Assembly (NCBI RefSeq): GCF_050303215.1
Contig: NZ_JBNLBH010000151.1
Span: forward strand, 1-64,000
Length of the DNA: 64,000 nucleotides
Direction: 5' to 3'
Origin: Haliangium sp050303215
GTDB taxonomy: Bacteria; Myxococcota_A; Polyangia; Haliangiales; Haliangiaceae
The position numbers and the translations under genes were made by a program. The notes below the pieces were generated by a model. That model searched no databases, was not told the DNA's origin, and was given only the letters and a program-made list of their open reading frames with translations. Of this stretch, positions 1 to 9,434 are shown one piece after another. Positions within the stretch are counted from its first letter, which is position 1. Each line of letters begins with the position of its first letter.

Positions 1-273
1 CTCCGCCCGCGCCAGCGCCGGATCCGAAAACACCTTCTTGAACAGCGCGTCGTGCACCGTCCGCGGGATCGATGGGCCCTGCCCTTCCTCCGCTGTCGCC
101 TCGGGCCCGCCCCAGTCGACGGCCTCGTCGCCACGCTCCCCGGACATGCCCTCCCCGCCGGTGCTGGCCTCGCCCTCGACCCACATGCCGCCGTCACCGC
201 CCTCGCCAGTGCGCCCGTCCGATCGGCCCCGGCGCTGCGAGCGGTCGGGGCGGGGTCTGTGCTGTCGGGTCAT
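1..273 (-). CDS. Rpn-family PD-(D/E)XK nuclease/putative transposase, N-terminal part (cut by window edge)
   Basis: The minus strand reads an open frame of 91 codons from an ATG at 273 to base 1, with an in-frame TGA a few codons upstream, so this ATG is the only ATG in the frame. Residues 1-70 are a Gly/Glu/Asp-rich linker; residues 71-91 read RTVHDALFKKVFSDPALARAE-like sequence, the conserved start of Rpn (recombination-promoting nuclease, PDDEXK transposase) proteins. The gene at 61724 has the same layout: an acidic extension of about 70 residues, then RTAHDAFFKKLFS. Known family members are DNA endonucleases linked to recA-independent recombination and, in some cases, phage defence. The catalytic region lies outside the window. 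A 43-bp tandem array sits directly upstream. The family call is firm from the motif and the internal homologue; function is inferred. Confidence 0.8.
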   Translation of the reverse strand, partial: MTRQHRPRPDRSQRRGRSDGRTGEGGDGGMWVEGEASTGGEGMSGERGDEAVDWGGPEATAEEGQGPSIPRTVHDALFKKVFSDPALARAE

Positions 274-479
274 CGGCGCCCATCATGACAGCCCGGTCTG
301 ACACTCTGCGGCGCCCGGTCGCCACCCGGTCCCATGCGCCCGGTGATCCCTCCCCCCTCGACGGCTCGCTCAGTCCGCGAAGACCTCGCCCAGGACATAG
401 CAATCCCCGACGCGCATCGGCCGGTCACCTCGATATTCGCCCGCTGGCCGCTCGACGATGTGGGTGCAAGACCTCCATC

Positions 480-1335
480 AACCAAAATGGGGAGCCCCTG
501 GGGCATCCTCGAGTTGATCTGACCTACGGCAAAGATGCGGTCAGGGCTCATAGGCGCTCACTCGACCCGCGACCAAGATGCGGTCAGGGCCTCTGCAACG
601 TCGGTCGCCCCCAAGCAAACATGCGGCAGGGGCCCATGTCGGTGTATCTGACCGCGGCAAAATACCCCATCAGTGGACGCGCGAGGCCATTCTGTCCGGA
701 CGCACATGCCCGCGAGGGTGCCCCGAGCAGACTCGGCGACGACGAAGATGCGTCAGGGGCTCGCTGCAGGTGACCGGAGCCCGAGCGAAGATGGCCTCGG
801 GGCTCGCTCGGGTGCCATCGAGCCGCACCGTCGGACCTAGACCCGGATCTTCGATCAGGGTCGACCGACGCGATATGTCCCCTGACCGCATCTTGGGCCT
901 GGGTCATGTGGATGTGCAGATGCGGTCAGGGGACATTCGATCCCGGTCGCCCCTGCACGAAGACGCGGTCTGGGGTCGCAACGTTGGGGTCCGGTCCCCG
1001 CGAACGCCCGGTTGGCGCCCGCGGTGCCAAGGTCCGGTCCCCTCGAACATCCGCTCCGGGCTCGCGACACTCGGGTCCGGTCCACGCCAACACCCGGTCG
1101 GCGCCCGCGGCGCCGGGGTCCGGTCCACGCCAACATCCGCTCCGGGCTCACGACACTCGGGTCCGGTCCACGCCAACACCCGGTCGGCGCCCGCGGCGCC
1201 GGGGTCCGGTCCACGCGAACATCCGGTGTGGGCTCGCGACACTCGGGTCCGGTCCACGCGAACATCCGGTGTGGGCTCGCGATGTCGCGCTCAGCTCCTG
1301 CGAACATCCGGCCTGGCCCGCGCGGACTCGGGCCC
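480..1335. repeat. 43-bp tandem repeat array (minisatellite) upstream of the Rpn gene
   Basis: About 19-20 units keep a 43-bp period. The landmark GGTCCGGTCC recurs at 988, 1031, 1074, 1117, 1160, 1203 and 1246, exactly 43 bp apart. Older units carry AAGATGCGGTCAGGG near 532, 575, 745 and 788. Units 1031-1288 are nearly identical and alternate between two types, one ending GGCGCCCGCGGCGCC and one ending GGGCTCGCGACACTC, giving an 86-bp higher-order repeat. Units to the left are more diverged but mostly stay in phase. 43 is not a multiple of three, so the array is unlikely to be protein-coding despite open frames across it. There are no unique spacers, so it is not CRISPR. No gene is seen in 274-1465. 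Confidence 0.85.
875..936. repeat. 19-bp perfect inverted repeat inside the 43-bp array
   Basis: The arm ATGTCCCCTGACCGCATCT at 875-893 is the exact reverse complement of 918-936, with a 24-nt loop between. The right arm has the orientation of the surrounding units; the left arm is one inverted unit. It could form a cruciform or mark a local inversion within the array. Confidence 0.85.
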
Positions 1336-1465
1336 CACGCCGCGCTCGGCGCGCCGGCGCCACGGGCTGGCCGAGGACCCGTCGACTATACCCGCACCTG
1401 GGGCGCGAACCGGGTCGGCCACCTCAAGTCCGTCCTCCCCTGGCCGCAGATGTGAGCGCGGCGGC

Positions 1466-3058
1466 TCACTGGGTGGCGACGGCGGACGCGGCCGAGCCAC
1501 CCACGGTGAGCAGGGCGGCCAGGTCGCGGTCGTTGAAGCGCAGCATGGCGCCCACGAAGTAGTCGCGGCCGTAGCGGTAGCGATCGAACAGGATGGGCAC
1601 GTCGAGGGCACCGCCCTCGCCGGGCGTGAGCGGCAGATACTGGGGGTTGTTGAGGGCGTCGTCGATGCCGCCGAGCAGGTACAGGTGCTGGAAGACCTCG
1701 TACGAGGCCGAGGCCTTGAGCCGGGGCAGGCTGTCGAAGTCGAAGTCGAAGGCGTCGGTCTGGAGCTTGAAGGTGCGCCCAAAGAACACGGTCTCGGCGT
1801 CGAAGCCGACACCGCCGCTGGAGTCCTTGAGGCCGTAACGCAGGGTGGCCCAACCCCAGCGCTTGGCGAGCTGCAGGGTGAAGCGGATGTTGTCCTCGAT
1901 GGTGACCTTGCGGTAGTAGGTGGTGTCGTCGACCACCGGGTCGTACTCCAGGCTCACCTGGGGGTAGCCGCCGCGGGGACCCTTGGACAGCTCGACCAGA
2001 TAATACTTGTCGGGGCGCGGGGCCAGCTCCACCGAGATGTAGTGCTGGGACAGCCCCGAGCCCACCGCGTACTCGGAGCGCAGGCCAACGTAGGTCTGGA
2101 GCCCCACCAGGCTGCCGAGGAAGCTCTTGGCGTCGTCGGTGATCTCCTCGACGTTGTCGGCGATGGTGCTGTCGTTGACCAGGCGGCCCAGGGTGCCCTC
2201 GTCCCCGTCGATCTTGCGCGCGATCGAGGACGTGCTCTCGAGAATCTGGTCCACCTGGTCGAGCTTCTCGCGGACGGTGGCCCCGGTCTGCTCGACCTCG
2301 GTGCGGGCGGTCACGACCAGATCGCGGGCCTCGGTGGCGGCCTCCTCGAGCCGGTCGAGGATGCGCTCCACCTGGGAGTTGGAGCCGCCGGTGAAGCCGC
2401 GGATGTCGCCGGAGATGGCCTCGATGTTGGCCATGCTGCGGTCGAGTCGGGCCAGGATGCTGGACACGTGCTCGGCCTCGGTCTGGACCAGGCCGTCGAT
2501 GCGCTCGGACACCGAGGCCAGAGGGCCGTTGACGACCCGGCGCAGGTCCTCGGACAGGTCGCGCATCGACAGCAGCACGGCGTCGACGTTGGGCATGCTC
2601 TCGTTGACGCGGCGCAGGAGCTCGTCGGGGCTGGTGGCCTCGATGACGGTGGGGATCTCGGCGCCCGCGGGTAGGCGCTGGTTGGTGACCAGGTTGCCCT
2701 GGGCGTCGAGGGAGCGCTCGGTGCCGGGGTCGACCTCGAGGTAGTAGTCGCCCAGCAGCGACGAGGACTTCTTGAACACGATGGCGTTGGACCACACCGG
2801 GATGTCCTCGCGCAGGCGGAAGCTCACCTTGGCGTAGCGGCCCTCGATGCCCAGTTCGGCGATGTCGCCCACGGGCAGGCCGGCGACCACCACCCGTGAG
2901 CCCACGGGCATGCCCGAGGCGTCCTTGAACTTGGCGACCATGATCGCCGCCCCGGCGCCTTCGCGGCCGCCGCCGATGGACTGCCATACGCCGTAGCCGG
3001 CCGCGGCCATGACCAGGACCAGGATCCCGACCTTGACTCCGTTCGAGATGTGTTTCAC
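1466..3058 (-). CDS. MCE-family substrate-binding protein (MlaD-like) with extra C-terminal beta-rich domain
   Basis: This 530-residue protein is the periplasmic lipid-binding part of an Mla-type ABC transporter. Residues 1-25 form one signal-anchor membrane helix (VGILVLVMAAAGYGVW). Residues about 38-115 are the MCE domain, with GSRVVVAGLPVGDIAEL and the SSSLLGDYYLEVDPG segment. Residues about 125-310 are predicted helical and coiled (LLRRVNESMPNVDAVLLSM and further heptads). From about 320 the protein becomes rich in alternating aromatic strands (YISVELAPRPDKYYLVEL), unlike the short E. coli MlaD of about 180 residues. Its ATG overlaps the stop of the ATPase gene (ATGA), so the two are translationally coupled. 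The strand-rich tail may be a small outer-membrane barrel, which is inference. Family assignment is strong. Confidence 0.9.
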   Translation of the reverse strand: MKHISNGVKVGILVLVMAAAGYGVWQSIGGGREGAGAAIMVAKFKDASGMPVGSRVVVAGLPVGDIAELGIEGRYAKVSFRLREDIPVWSNAIVFKKSSSLLGDYYLEVDPGTERSLDAQGNLVTNQRLPAGAEIPTVIEATSPDELLRRVNESMPNVDAVLLSMRDLSEDLRRVVNGPLASVSERIDGLVQTEAEHVSSILARLDRSMANIEAISGDIRGFTGGSNSQVERILDRLEEAATEARDLVVTARTEVEQTGATVREKLDQVDQILESTSSIARKIDGDEGTLGRLVNDSTIADNVEEITDDAKSFLGSLVGLQTYVGLRSEYAVGSGLSQHYISVELAPRPDKYYLVELSKGPRGGYPQVSLEYDPVVDDTTYYRKVTIEDNIRFTLQLAKRWGWATLRYGLKDSSGGVGFDAETVFFGRTFKLQTDAFDFDFDSLPRLKASASYEVFQHLYLLGGIDDALNNPQYLPLTPGEGGALDVPILFDRYRYGRDYFVGAMLRFNDRDLAALLTVGGSAASAVATQ

Positions 3059-3951
3059 GGCGACCTCTCATCGCGGGGGTGGGCTGCAGGGCGCTCGGAC
3101 ATGGCCGCCGATACCCCCGAGGTGGTGATGAACCGACGCACGTACTCGTGCTCGCACTGGCGGATCTCGTCCACCGTGCCCGAAATGAGCACCCGGCGAT
3201 CGTGCAGCATCGAGATCCGATCGGCGATGCGGAACACCGACGCCATGTCGTGAGAGATGACCACGCTGGTGACGTGAAAGCGCTCGCTGGCGCCGAGGAT
3301 CATGTCGTCGACGTTGGCGGTGGCGAGGGGATCGAGCCCGGTGGTGGGCTCGTCGTAGATGAGGATCTCGGGCTCGAGCACCAGCGCCCGGGCCAGGCCG
3401 ACGCGCTTGCGCATGCCGCCCGACAGCTCGCCGGGGTACTTGCGCTGGGTGCCGTCGAGGCCGAGCGCGTCGAGGCGATCGCGCACGATCTCGCGGATCT
3501 CGGCCTTGCCCTTCTTGGTGTGCTCCTTGAGCGGGAAGGCGCAGTTCTCCTCCACGGTGAGGGAGTCGAACAGGGCCGCGAATTGGAACACCATGCCGAA
3601 CCTGCGCCGAAACAGGGCCAGCTCGGCCGTGCTCAGGGCGAAGACGTCAGTGCCGTCGACCCACACGCTGCCGGTGTCGGGGCGCAGCAGGCACATGAAG
3701 TGCTTGACCAGCACCGACTTGCCCGCGCCCGAGGCGCCCAGGACCACGTTGACCTTGCCGCGCTCGAGATCGACGTCGATGCCGTCGAGGACCTGGTTGT
3801 CGCCAAAACGCTTGCGCAGGCCGCGCACGCGCAGGTGCCAGCGCTCGTGGCGCTGGTCGAGGCGCTCGCCGGTGTCGGAGACGGGGGGAGCGTCCAGCGC
3901 GGTGTCGCCAGCCCCGCCCGGGGCTACGGCTTTGGCGGAGGATACGGACAC
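3055..3951 (-). CDS. ABC transporter ATPase, MlaF-like
   Basis: This 298-residue cytosolic ATPase powers the MCE lipid transporter. After a loose N-terminal tail (residues 1-40) it shows Walker A GASGAGKSVLVKH, the Q-loop region FGMVFQFAALFDSLTV, the signature LSGGMRKRVGLARAL, Walker B ILIYDEPTTGLDP and the switch His in VVISHDMASVFRIADR. Length and motif order fit the MlaF/Ttg2A group. It overlaps mlaD by 4 bp downstream and lies 133 bp after the permease gene. The C-terminal extension (VRRFITTSGVSAAM and onward) is slightly longer than in E. coli MlaF. The likely role is phospholipid movement between the inner and outer membranes; the direction cannot be read from sequence. Confidence 0.93.
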   Translation of the reverse strand: MSVSSAKAVAPGGAGDTALDAPPVSDTGERLDQRHERWHLRVRGLRKRFGDNQVLDGIDVDLERGKVNVVLGASGAGKSVLVKHFMCLLRPDTGSVWVDGTDVFALSTAELALFRRRFGMVFQFAALFDSLTVEENCAFPLKEHTKKGKAEIREIVRDRLDALGLDGTQRKYPGELSGGMRKRVGLARALVLEPEILIYDEPTTGLDPLATANVDDMILGASERFHVTSVVISHDMASVFRIADRISMLHDRRVLISGTVDEIRQCEHEYVRRFITTSGVSAAMSERPAAHPRDERSP

Positions 3952-4084
3952 GAGTGGACGCTAGCATAGCGGCATCGGTGCCCGCTTCGCAGGTGCGGGG
4001 CGCACAATCTGAGCACTCTCACCGCGGCAATCGCGTCACCGCCAACGCGCTGATACAAGGTCGGGCGGGGTCGGAGAACGTCGC

Positions 4085-5035
4085 TCAGTTGGGCAGGACC
4101 ACGAGCAGGATGTTGCTCAGGATGTAGTCGAGGATGAGCACGGTGACCGAGGCGATGACCACGGCCCGGGTCGTCCCCAGTCCTACCCCGCGCCCGCCGC
4201 CGGTGGCGTGGTAGCCCTGGTAGCAGCCGATGAGCACCAGCACGAAGCCGAAAACACAGCTCTTGAGCAGACCCTGGACCACGTCGATGAACTCGATCAG
4301 GTCCTTGGCGCTGGCCACGAACTGGCCGTGATCCACGCCCTGGCTGAGCACGGCCACGATGTAGGCGCCGCCCATGCCCACGATGAAGAACAAAAGCGTG
4401 AGCACCGGCGCCATGAAGGTGCCGGCGACCAGCCGGGGCAGGATGAGGAACTGGATGGGGTTGACGGCCATCGACTCGAGGGCGTCGATCTGCTCCGAGA
4501 TGCGCATGGTGCCGATCTCGGTGGCGATGCCGCTCCCAGCCCGACCAGCCAGCATGAGCGAGCCCAGCACCGGGGCCAACTCGGTGGCCAGGGCCAGACC
4601 GGTGACCCCGCCGGCCATGGACTCGAGCCCGAACTGGCGGAAGGCAAACACGGACTGGAGGCACATGACCGCGCCGGTGAAGGTGCCGACCAGGAGGATG
4701 ATGGGCAGGGAGCCGACGCCGATGTACTCGGCGGCCTCGAGGTAGTTGACCAGACGCAGGGGCCGCCGCGGCAGCCACGACAGCGCCTTGACGCACAGGA
4801 TGACGTGGGCGCCGAGGGCGTCGATGAGGCGGACCACGGGCAACAAGGCGTCGCGCACGCCGACCGCCACCGCACGCCCGACGCTGGTCGGGTCGGCCCC
4901 GGCCTGGTCCTTGGTGGCGCCGGGAGCAGGGGCCTCCGGGCCGCCGGCCTGGGGCGACGAGGCCTGACCCGGTGGACCGACGGTGCCGGTGTCTGTGGCC
5001 TGGCCGTCGACGCCGCCTCGACCGGGAGCGCTCAT
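4085..5035 (-). CDS. MlaE-family ABC transporter permease
   Basis: This 316-residue inner-membrane permease has a Pro/Gly-rich cytosolic tail (about residues 1-55) before the conserved MlaE core. The core contains YIGVGSLPIILLVGTFTGAV, the GxxLAPVLGSLMLAGRAGSGIATEIG segment with conserved Glu and Arg, and several hydrophobic helices ending in VTVLILDYILSNILLVVLPN. It is the membrane partner of the ATPase and MCE protein encoded next. Its ATG overlaps the alanine racemase stop (ATGA), so it is coupled to that gene. The N-terminal tail is unusual in length; all other features fit the family. Confidence 0.92.
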   Translation of the reverse strand: MSAPGRGGVDGQATDTGTVGPPGQASSPQAGGPEAPAPGATKDQAGADPTSVGRAVAVGVRDALLPVVRLIDALGAHVILCVKALSWLPRRPLRLVNYLEAAEYIGVGSLPIILLVGTFTGAVMCLQSVFAFRQFGLESMAGGVTGLALATELAPVLGSLMLAGRAGSGIATEIGTMRISEQIDALESMAVNPIQFLILPRLVAGTFMAPVLTLLFFIVGMGGAYIVAVLSQGVDHGQFVASAKDLIEFIDVVQGLLKSCVFGFVLVLIGCYQGYHATGGGRGVGLGTTRAVVIASVTVLILDYILSNILLVVLPN

Positions 5036-6231
5036 CCGTGGGCCTCAGGCTGGGTGGGCCACGAATGTCGCGACCGGGGCTCGCCGCGGCGGGGACGCGT
5101 GGTCCGATATACCCGCGGGACCCGCTTGGACAGCCCGCAGGTGACCTCGTACTCGCTGAGCTCGGCCCAGGCCGCCAGCTCGGCGACCGCGATGTGCTCG
5201 TCGCCCTGCCGGCCCAGGAGCACCACCTCGGCGCCGACCTGGACCGCGTCGCCCAAGTCGGTGACGTCGGCGACCGAGATGTCCATGCTCACCGCGCCCA
5301 CGACCGGGCACCGGCGACCGGCCACCAGCACCTCGGCGCGGCCGCCAACCCGGCGCGGCACGCCGTCGGCGTAGCCGATGGGCAACACCGCCAGACGCGA
5401 ACGCCGCGGCGCCCGCCACAGCGCCCCGTAGGACACCGCGGCCCCGGCCGGGACCTCGCGGATCTGGGCCACCTCGGTCACCAGGCGCACGCTCTGCTCG
5501 AGCAGGTCGGCGGGCGCGCGCGGGCTGTTGCCGTACAGGGCCAGACCGCACCGGACCAGATCGCGCCGAGCGGCCGGGAACAGCAGGGTGCCCGCGCTGT
5601 TGGCGGCGTGCTCGCAGGTGATGTCCATGCCGGCGGAGCGGACCCGGGACAGGGCGCGCTCGAACCGGGCGAGCTGGGCGTAGGTCATGCAGTCGGGATC
5701 GGCGGGGTCGTCGCTGTCGGCGCAGGCAAAGTGGGTCATGAGGCCGACGACGGTGAGCTCCGAGGCGGTGCTCAGGCGCTCGATGGCCACGGCCAGATCG
5801 TCGGCCTGCAGGCCCAGTCGGCCCATGCCGGTGTCGACCTTGAGGTGCACGCTCACCGGGCCGCGACCGTGGCGGCGCACGGCCGCGCGCAGGCCGTCGA
5901 TGTCGCCGAGGTCGGAGATGACGGCGGTGAGATCACGGCCGACGATCTCGTCGTAGCCGCCCGCCAGGGCCGGGCCCATGACCAGGATGGGCAGCTCGAT
6001 GCCGGCCTCGCGCAGCTCGCAGCCCTCCTCCACCAGGCTCACGCACAGCCCCGACACCGCGCCTTCATCGGCGAGATAGCGGGCGACGACCCGGGCCCCG
6101 TGACCGTAGGCGTCGGCCTTGACCACGGCGTATAGCTCAGTGCCGGCCAGGGCCCGGAGGCGGGCGGCGTTGGCCCGGAGGGCGTCGATGTCGACCTCGA
6201 CGCGGGTGGGCCGGATGGCGGGCGCGCGCAT
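5032..6231 (-). CDS. alr: Alanine racemase
   Basis: This 399-residue PLP enzyme interconverts L- and D-alanine for peptidoglycan. The PLP lysine sits in ELYAVVKADAYGHGA near the N-terminus (about residue 34), and the second catalytic residue, Tyr, is in the AAVSYGALWRAPRRSRLAVLP region. GYADGVPRRVG and VGAVSMDISVADVTDLGD are typical C-domain motifs. The frame runs open further upstream, but the ATG at 6231 (MRAPAIRPTRVEVDIDALR) matches the usual start, and the upstream part has no family character. The gene heads the mla operon and overlaps mlaE by 4 bp. Two GC-rich hairpins lie in its upstream gap. Confidence 0.93.
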   Translation of the reverse strand: MRAPAIRPTRVEVDIDALRANAARLRALAGTELYAVVKADAYGHGARVVARYLADEGAVSGLCVSLVEEGCELREAGIELPILVMGPALAGGYDEIVGRDLTAVISDLGDIDGLRAAVRRHGRGPVSVHLKVDTGMGRLGLQADDLAVAIERLSTASELTVVGLMTHFACADSDDPADPDCMTYAQLARFERALSRVRSAGMDITCEHAANSAGTLLFPAARRDLVRCGLALYGNSPRAPADLLEQSVRLVTEVAQIREVPAGAAVSYGALWRAPRRSRLAVLPIGYADGVPRRVGGRAEVLVAGRRCPVVGAVSMDISVADVTDLGDAVQVGAEVVLLGRQGDEHIAVAELAAWAELSEYEVTCGLSKRVPRVYRTTRPRRGEPRSRHSWPTQPEAHG

Positions 6232-6275
6232 CACGGCGTTGATTACTCGACAGGATGGGTCCACTGTCAAGCAAA

Positions 6276-6324
6276 CGCCCCTATCGGGGCGCGCATTTCC
6301 GAGCAAGCGCCCCGGTCGGGGCGC
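6276..6324. promoter_or_regulatory. Two tandem GC-rich hairpins between crp-like gene and alr
   Basis: CGCCCC-TATC-GGGGCG (6276-6291) and GCGCCCC-GGTC-GGGGCGC (6307-6324) are perfect inverted repeats inside a 32-bp direct repeat (GCAARCGCCCC at 6271 and 6303). They follow the stop of the Crp-like gene and precede alr on the same strand. They could end crp transcription, or act as an attenuator or repeat-type site. Neither has a clear T-tract. Confidence 0.5.
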
Positions 6325-6359
6325 GTGGACGGAGACCCGACCGACCTGATGATGAGGGC

Positions 6360-7115
<756 letters not shown>

Positions 7116-7418
7116 GGCTCCTCCTAGCTAACCGGACCAGGCTGCGGTCCGCGTTGACGTCTAATGCACTGTCCGTACCAACTCGAACCAGGGCACATGC
7201 CCACGGAATCTCGGCCGGTTACTGAGACTGTGGACCAGCGCACCACGTAACCTGGTGTTCACACCCCGAGAAAAACCGAGACCTCTGTGTCGCAGTGGTC
7301 ACAGGTTTTGCGTCGCACATCGAACCGGGACACGACCTCAGGGGGTCCAACGCGCGGCCGAACCCGGCGCCACCTGACCGTTGCGCGGCCCGGGTCGGCA
7401 GGGGTAAACACAACCCGC
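7116..7418. other. Divergent intergenic region between crp-like gene and thiS
   Basis: This 303-bp gap must hold both promoters. I see no convincing -35/-10 pair. TGTGT at 7286 and TCACA at 7299 resemble Crp half-sites but are spaced 2 bp too far apart. I looked for the TPP riboswitch core expected before some thi operons (CUGAGA, then ACCUGAUCYGG) and did not find it. Confidence 0.4.
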
Positions 7419-7634
7419 ATGTCCGCGCATGTCATCGACATCACCGTCAACGGCAGCCCCCGTCAAGTCGCCGCCGGCACCACCGTGGCCGGGCTGCTCA
7501 CAGAGCTGGGCCTGGGCGAGCGCCGGGTGGCCGTGGAGCGCAACCGCGCGGTCGTGCCCCGGGCCGAACACGCCCATACCCAACTCGCCGCCGGTGACCG
7601 CCTCGAGCTGGTCACCTTCGTGGGCGGCGGCTGA
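7419..7634 (+). CDS. thiS: Sulfur-carrier protein ThiS
   Basis: This small ubiquitin-fold protein (71 residues) carries sulfur as a C-terminal thiocarboxylate for thiazole synthesis. It starts at the ATG of MSAHVIDITVNGSPR; a longer upstream frame has no family character. It ends in the required Gly-Gly (FVGGG). The AERNRAVV-type segment (AVERNRAVVPR) is conserved. It lies 30 bp before thiG, its acceptor enzyme, in one operon with thiE. A ThiF activating enzyme is not in the window. Confidence 0.93.
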   Translation: MSAHVIDITVNGSPRQVAAGTTVAGLLTELGLGERRVAVERNRAVVPRAEHAHTQLAAGDRLELVTFVGGG

Positions 7635-7664
7635 GCCGCGCCCGCGCCCCCGAGAGGATCGCCC

Positions 7665-8449
<785 letters not shown>

Positions 8450-8453
<4 letters not shown>

Positions 8454-9112
8454 ACCCAGCGCCCGCGCCGCTGCCGCGCCTGTACCTCATTACCGATCAC
8501 GGCGTCGCCGGCGCGCGCGCCGTGCCGACCCTGGTCGCCGAGGTGCTGGCCGCGCTGGCCCCGGGCGCCGCGCTGGTGCAACTCCGCGCCAAGCACCTGG
8601 ACCCAGCCGCGCTGCTGGCCCTGGCCCGCGAGCTGCGAGAGATCACGGCCGCCCGCGGGTGCCCGCTGCTGGTCAACGACCGCCTCGACGTGGCCCTGGC
8701 CGCGGGCGCCGATGGCGTCCACCTGCCCGAGCGCGGGCTCGACCCGGCGACCGTGCGCGCGCTGGCGGGGCCGGCGTTCCTGATCGGCGCGTCCACCCAC
8801 AGCCCCGCCGGGGCCGCGCGGGCCGCCCACGCCGGGGCCGACCTGATCGTGTGCGGCCCGATCTGGGCCACCCCGTCCAAACCCGGGGCGCCCACGCTGG
8901 GCCTGGACGGCCTGGGCCAAGCCGCCCGCGCCGTGGCCGCCACCAACCCCGCCGCGCACCTGTTCGCGCTCGGCGGCGCCGACACCCCCGAGCGCGCCCG
9001 CGCCGCCCGCGCCGCCGGTGCCCACGGCGTCGCCGGCATCCGCGCGTTCGCGGCCGATCCCGAGCCCGGTCCCCACGCCGCCGCGCTCGCCCGCGCCGTG
9101 GACGAGAACTGA
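8450..9112 (+). CDS. thiE: Thiamine-phosphate synthase ThiE
   Basis: This 220-residue TIM-barrel enzyme joins HMP pyrophosphate to thiazole phosphate. The start chosen is the GTG at 8450, which overlaps the thiG stop (GTGA) and gives VNPAPAPLPRLYLITD; the longer frame upstream lies inside thiG and is not real. Motifs: VQLRAKHLDP for the pyrophosphate end, PLLVNDRLDVALAAGADGVHL, GASTHSPAGAARA, DLIVCGPIWATPSKPGAPTLG and LFALGGADTPERARAARAAG. It ends the thi operon; a tRNA follows 51 bp later. Confidence 0.94.
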
Positions 9113-9162
9113 TCCAGCCTCTTGCGCTCCCCCACCGGCTTGGGTACGTTCCACGCTCCCAG

Positions 9163-9240
<78 letters not shown>

Positions 9241-9434
9241 ACACAGGGGAGTTCGCCCGGCCGTACGGGCGCCGACGTACCCCTGGCCTCGGCGAGCTCG
9301 TCCGGCCGCGGCCCACGCCGCGGCCTCCGTGGTGGGCGACGCACGGGATGGTGCCTGCAACGGTGGTGATGTATCACCGTGGCAGTTGCGAGACGCCAGC
9401 CCTCCCTCCACCACCGACCGAACGGGAATCGAGC

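Noticed and set aside
480..1335. CRISPR array
   Set aside because: Repeats are contiguous, with no unique spacers of constant length, and no cas gene is near. The same applies to 61013-61684.
578..2674. 698-codon plus-strand frame
   Set aside because: It crosses the 43-bp array and the antisense of the MCE gene; no domain is seen and the array period is not a multiple of three.
7116..7418. TPP riboswitch upstream of thiS
   Set aside because: The conserved CUGAGA and ACCUGAUC-type core elements are not present in the expected order.
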